In this document: in pieces, positions 63,415 to 64,000 of the stretch
Layout of the letters: each line of letters opens with the position of its first letter
Position numbering within the stretch: the first letter of the stretch is position 1
Source: Flavobacterium saccharophilum
Lineage (GTDB): Bacteria > Bacteroidota > Bacteroidia > Flavobacteriales > Flavobacteriaceae
DNA length: 64,000 nucleotides
NCBI RefSeq assembly: GCF_900142735.1
Contig: NZ_FRBY01000004.1
Location: 496,001-560,000 of the forward strand
Direction: 5' to 3'
Made by a program: the position numbers and the translations under genes
The notes under the pieces: generated by a model
Told to the model about the DNA's origin: nothing
The model's input: only the letters and a program-made list of their open reading frames with translations
Database searches by the model: none

Positions 63415-64000
63415 ATGAAAAAATATAAAAATAAAACAGCAACTTTTAGTCTGTTGATCCTAATGATATTATTTACTTCTTGCGAAAAAGATCTTGAACC
63501 GGAGGTATTTGATAAGTTAGCTCCTTCAACTTTCTTTAAAAACGAAGTTGATGCCAAAGCAGCGCTTACTAACTTATATACAGGCATGTTTGGAGGAGGA
63601 TGGGGAGGTGGTTACGGTGCTGCCCAAGCTTCTTGGGTGGTTCAAAGTTCACAAACTACAGATGAGTTAATATGTTCCTGGGGTGATTCAGGAAGATGGG
63701 CAAAATTAAATATGCTTAATTTTGACGATCAGTTTAATGTTCTTACAGATCATTATACAAGGTTAGTACCGCGTGTTACCAATGCTACAATACTTTTGCA
63801 GAATATTAGCGCTGTTCCTATGGATGCTGAGCTGAAGAAGAGATATTTGGCAGAAGTGAAAGCTTTAAGGGCACATATGAGTTATATTTTATATACTTTT
63901 TATGGACCGGTATCAATTGTTGTAGATCCTAAATATGCGCTTGACCCTAATTCTTTGCCGGAACCCCGACCGACAAGTGAATGGATGATTAAGCAAATTG
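63415..64000 (+). CDS. SusD/RagB-family lipoprotein, 3' end outside the window
   Basis: The frame runs open from ATG 63415 to the window end (195 codons). It starts with a lipoprotein signal (LLILMILFTSCEKD). The early KLAPSTFFKNEVDAKAALTNLY and later YLAEVKALRAHMSYILYTFYGPVSIV match the classical SusD/RagB TPR region. It lies 21 bases after the STN-type SusC, so it is the glycan-binding lid of that transporter. The glycine-rich stretch GGGWGGGYGAA near residue 60 is unusual. The missing C-terminal part should contain the rest of the SusD fold. Confidence 0.9.
   Translation, partial: MKKYKNKTATFSLLILMILFTSCEKDLEPEVFDKLAPSTFFKNEVDAKAALTNLYTGMFGGGWGGGYGAAQASWVVQSSQTTDELICSWGDSGRWAKLNMLNFDDQFNVLTDHYTRLVPRVTNATILLQNISAVPMDAELKKRYLAEVKALRAHMSYILYTFYGPVSIVVDPKYALDPNSLPEPRPTSEWMIKQI

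Noticed and set aside
1..64000. Insertion sequence, prophage or integrative element
   Set aside because: No transposase, integrase, phage or conjugation gene and no flanking tRNA was found in any frame; the repeats present are short and non-coding.

Overview
The window looks like chromosomal DNA of a Flavobacterium-type Bacteroidetes. It is AT-rich, nearly every glycan enzyme carries a Sec signal or lipobox, there are two SusC/SusD pairs, TAnnTTTG-type promoter boxes can be seen, and Shine-Dalgarno sequences are mostly absent. I found no rRNA, tRNA, CRISPR array, insertion sequence or phage gene.

The region reads as one large N-glycan harvesting and sugar-catabolism locus. Left block (1-12.8 kb): a GH20 hexosaminidase cut by the window edge, a GH92 alpha-mannosidase and a small orphan on the plus strand. 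A minus-strand group follows: two GH29 fucosidases, a glycosylasparaginase and an 818-residue secreted alpha/beta hydrolase. A divergent AraC regulator closes the block. Second block (13.2-22.4 kb): L-fucose mutarotase-like protein, lactonase and dehydrogenase, then GH2, GH29 and GH3-PA14. Third (23.4-28.3 kb): a SusC/SusD pair behind a long, operator-rich leader. Fourth (28.6-32.8 kb, minus strand): M28 peptidase, GH29 fucosidase and a PNGase F-type amidase with an extra N-terminal domain. Fifth (33.1-49.1 kb): GntR regulator, mannose-6-phosphate isomerase fused to a degenerate P-loop-like domain, MFS sugar porter, two GH92s, a six-hairpin glycosidase-like protein, GH2 and GH3. Sixth (49.4-57.1 kb): metallophosphoesterase, FucP symporter, UxaA-type dehydratase, SDR, FAH-family hydrolase and GH20. 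Last (57.2-64 kb): ECF sigma factor, FecR anti-sigma, an STN-domain SusC and a SusD that runs off the end.

Proposed flow (inference): the PNGase cuts N-glycans from protein and the glycosylasparaginase removes residual GlcNAc-Asn. GH20, GH2, GH29, GH92 and GH3 enzymes trim the glycan. Mannose enters glycolysis through mannose-6-phosphate isomerase. L-fucose enters by FucP and is oxidised by a non-phosphorylating route (dehydrogenase, lactonase, dehydratase, 2-keto-3-deoxy-fuconate dehydrogenase, diketo-acid hydrolase) to pyruvate and L-lactate. No endo-glycosidase of GH18/GH85, sialidase, mannokinase or GlcNAc-catabolic gene is visible in the window.

The most interesting points are: a recurrent operator (ACTAAAWCGWTTT) tying together the PNGase, the 818-residue hydrolase, the fucose operon and one SusC; the UxaA-family protein in the fuconate dehydratase slot; a fucose dehydrogenase with Asn in place of the SDR catalytic Lys; the domain-fused isomerase and PNGase; and a GH92 with several altered conserved motifs.
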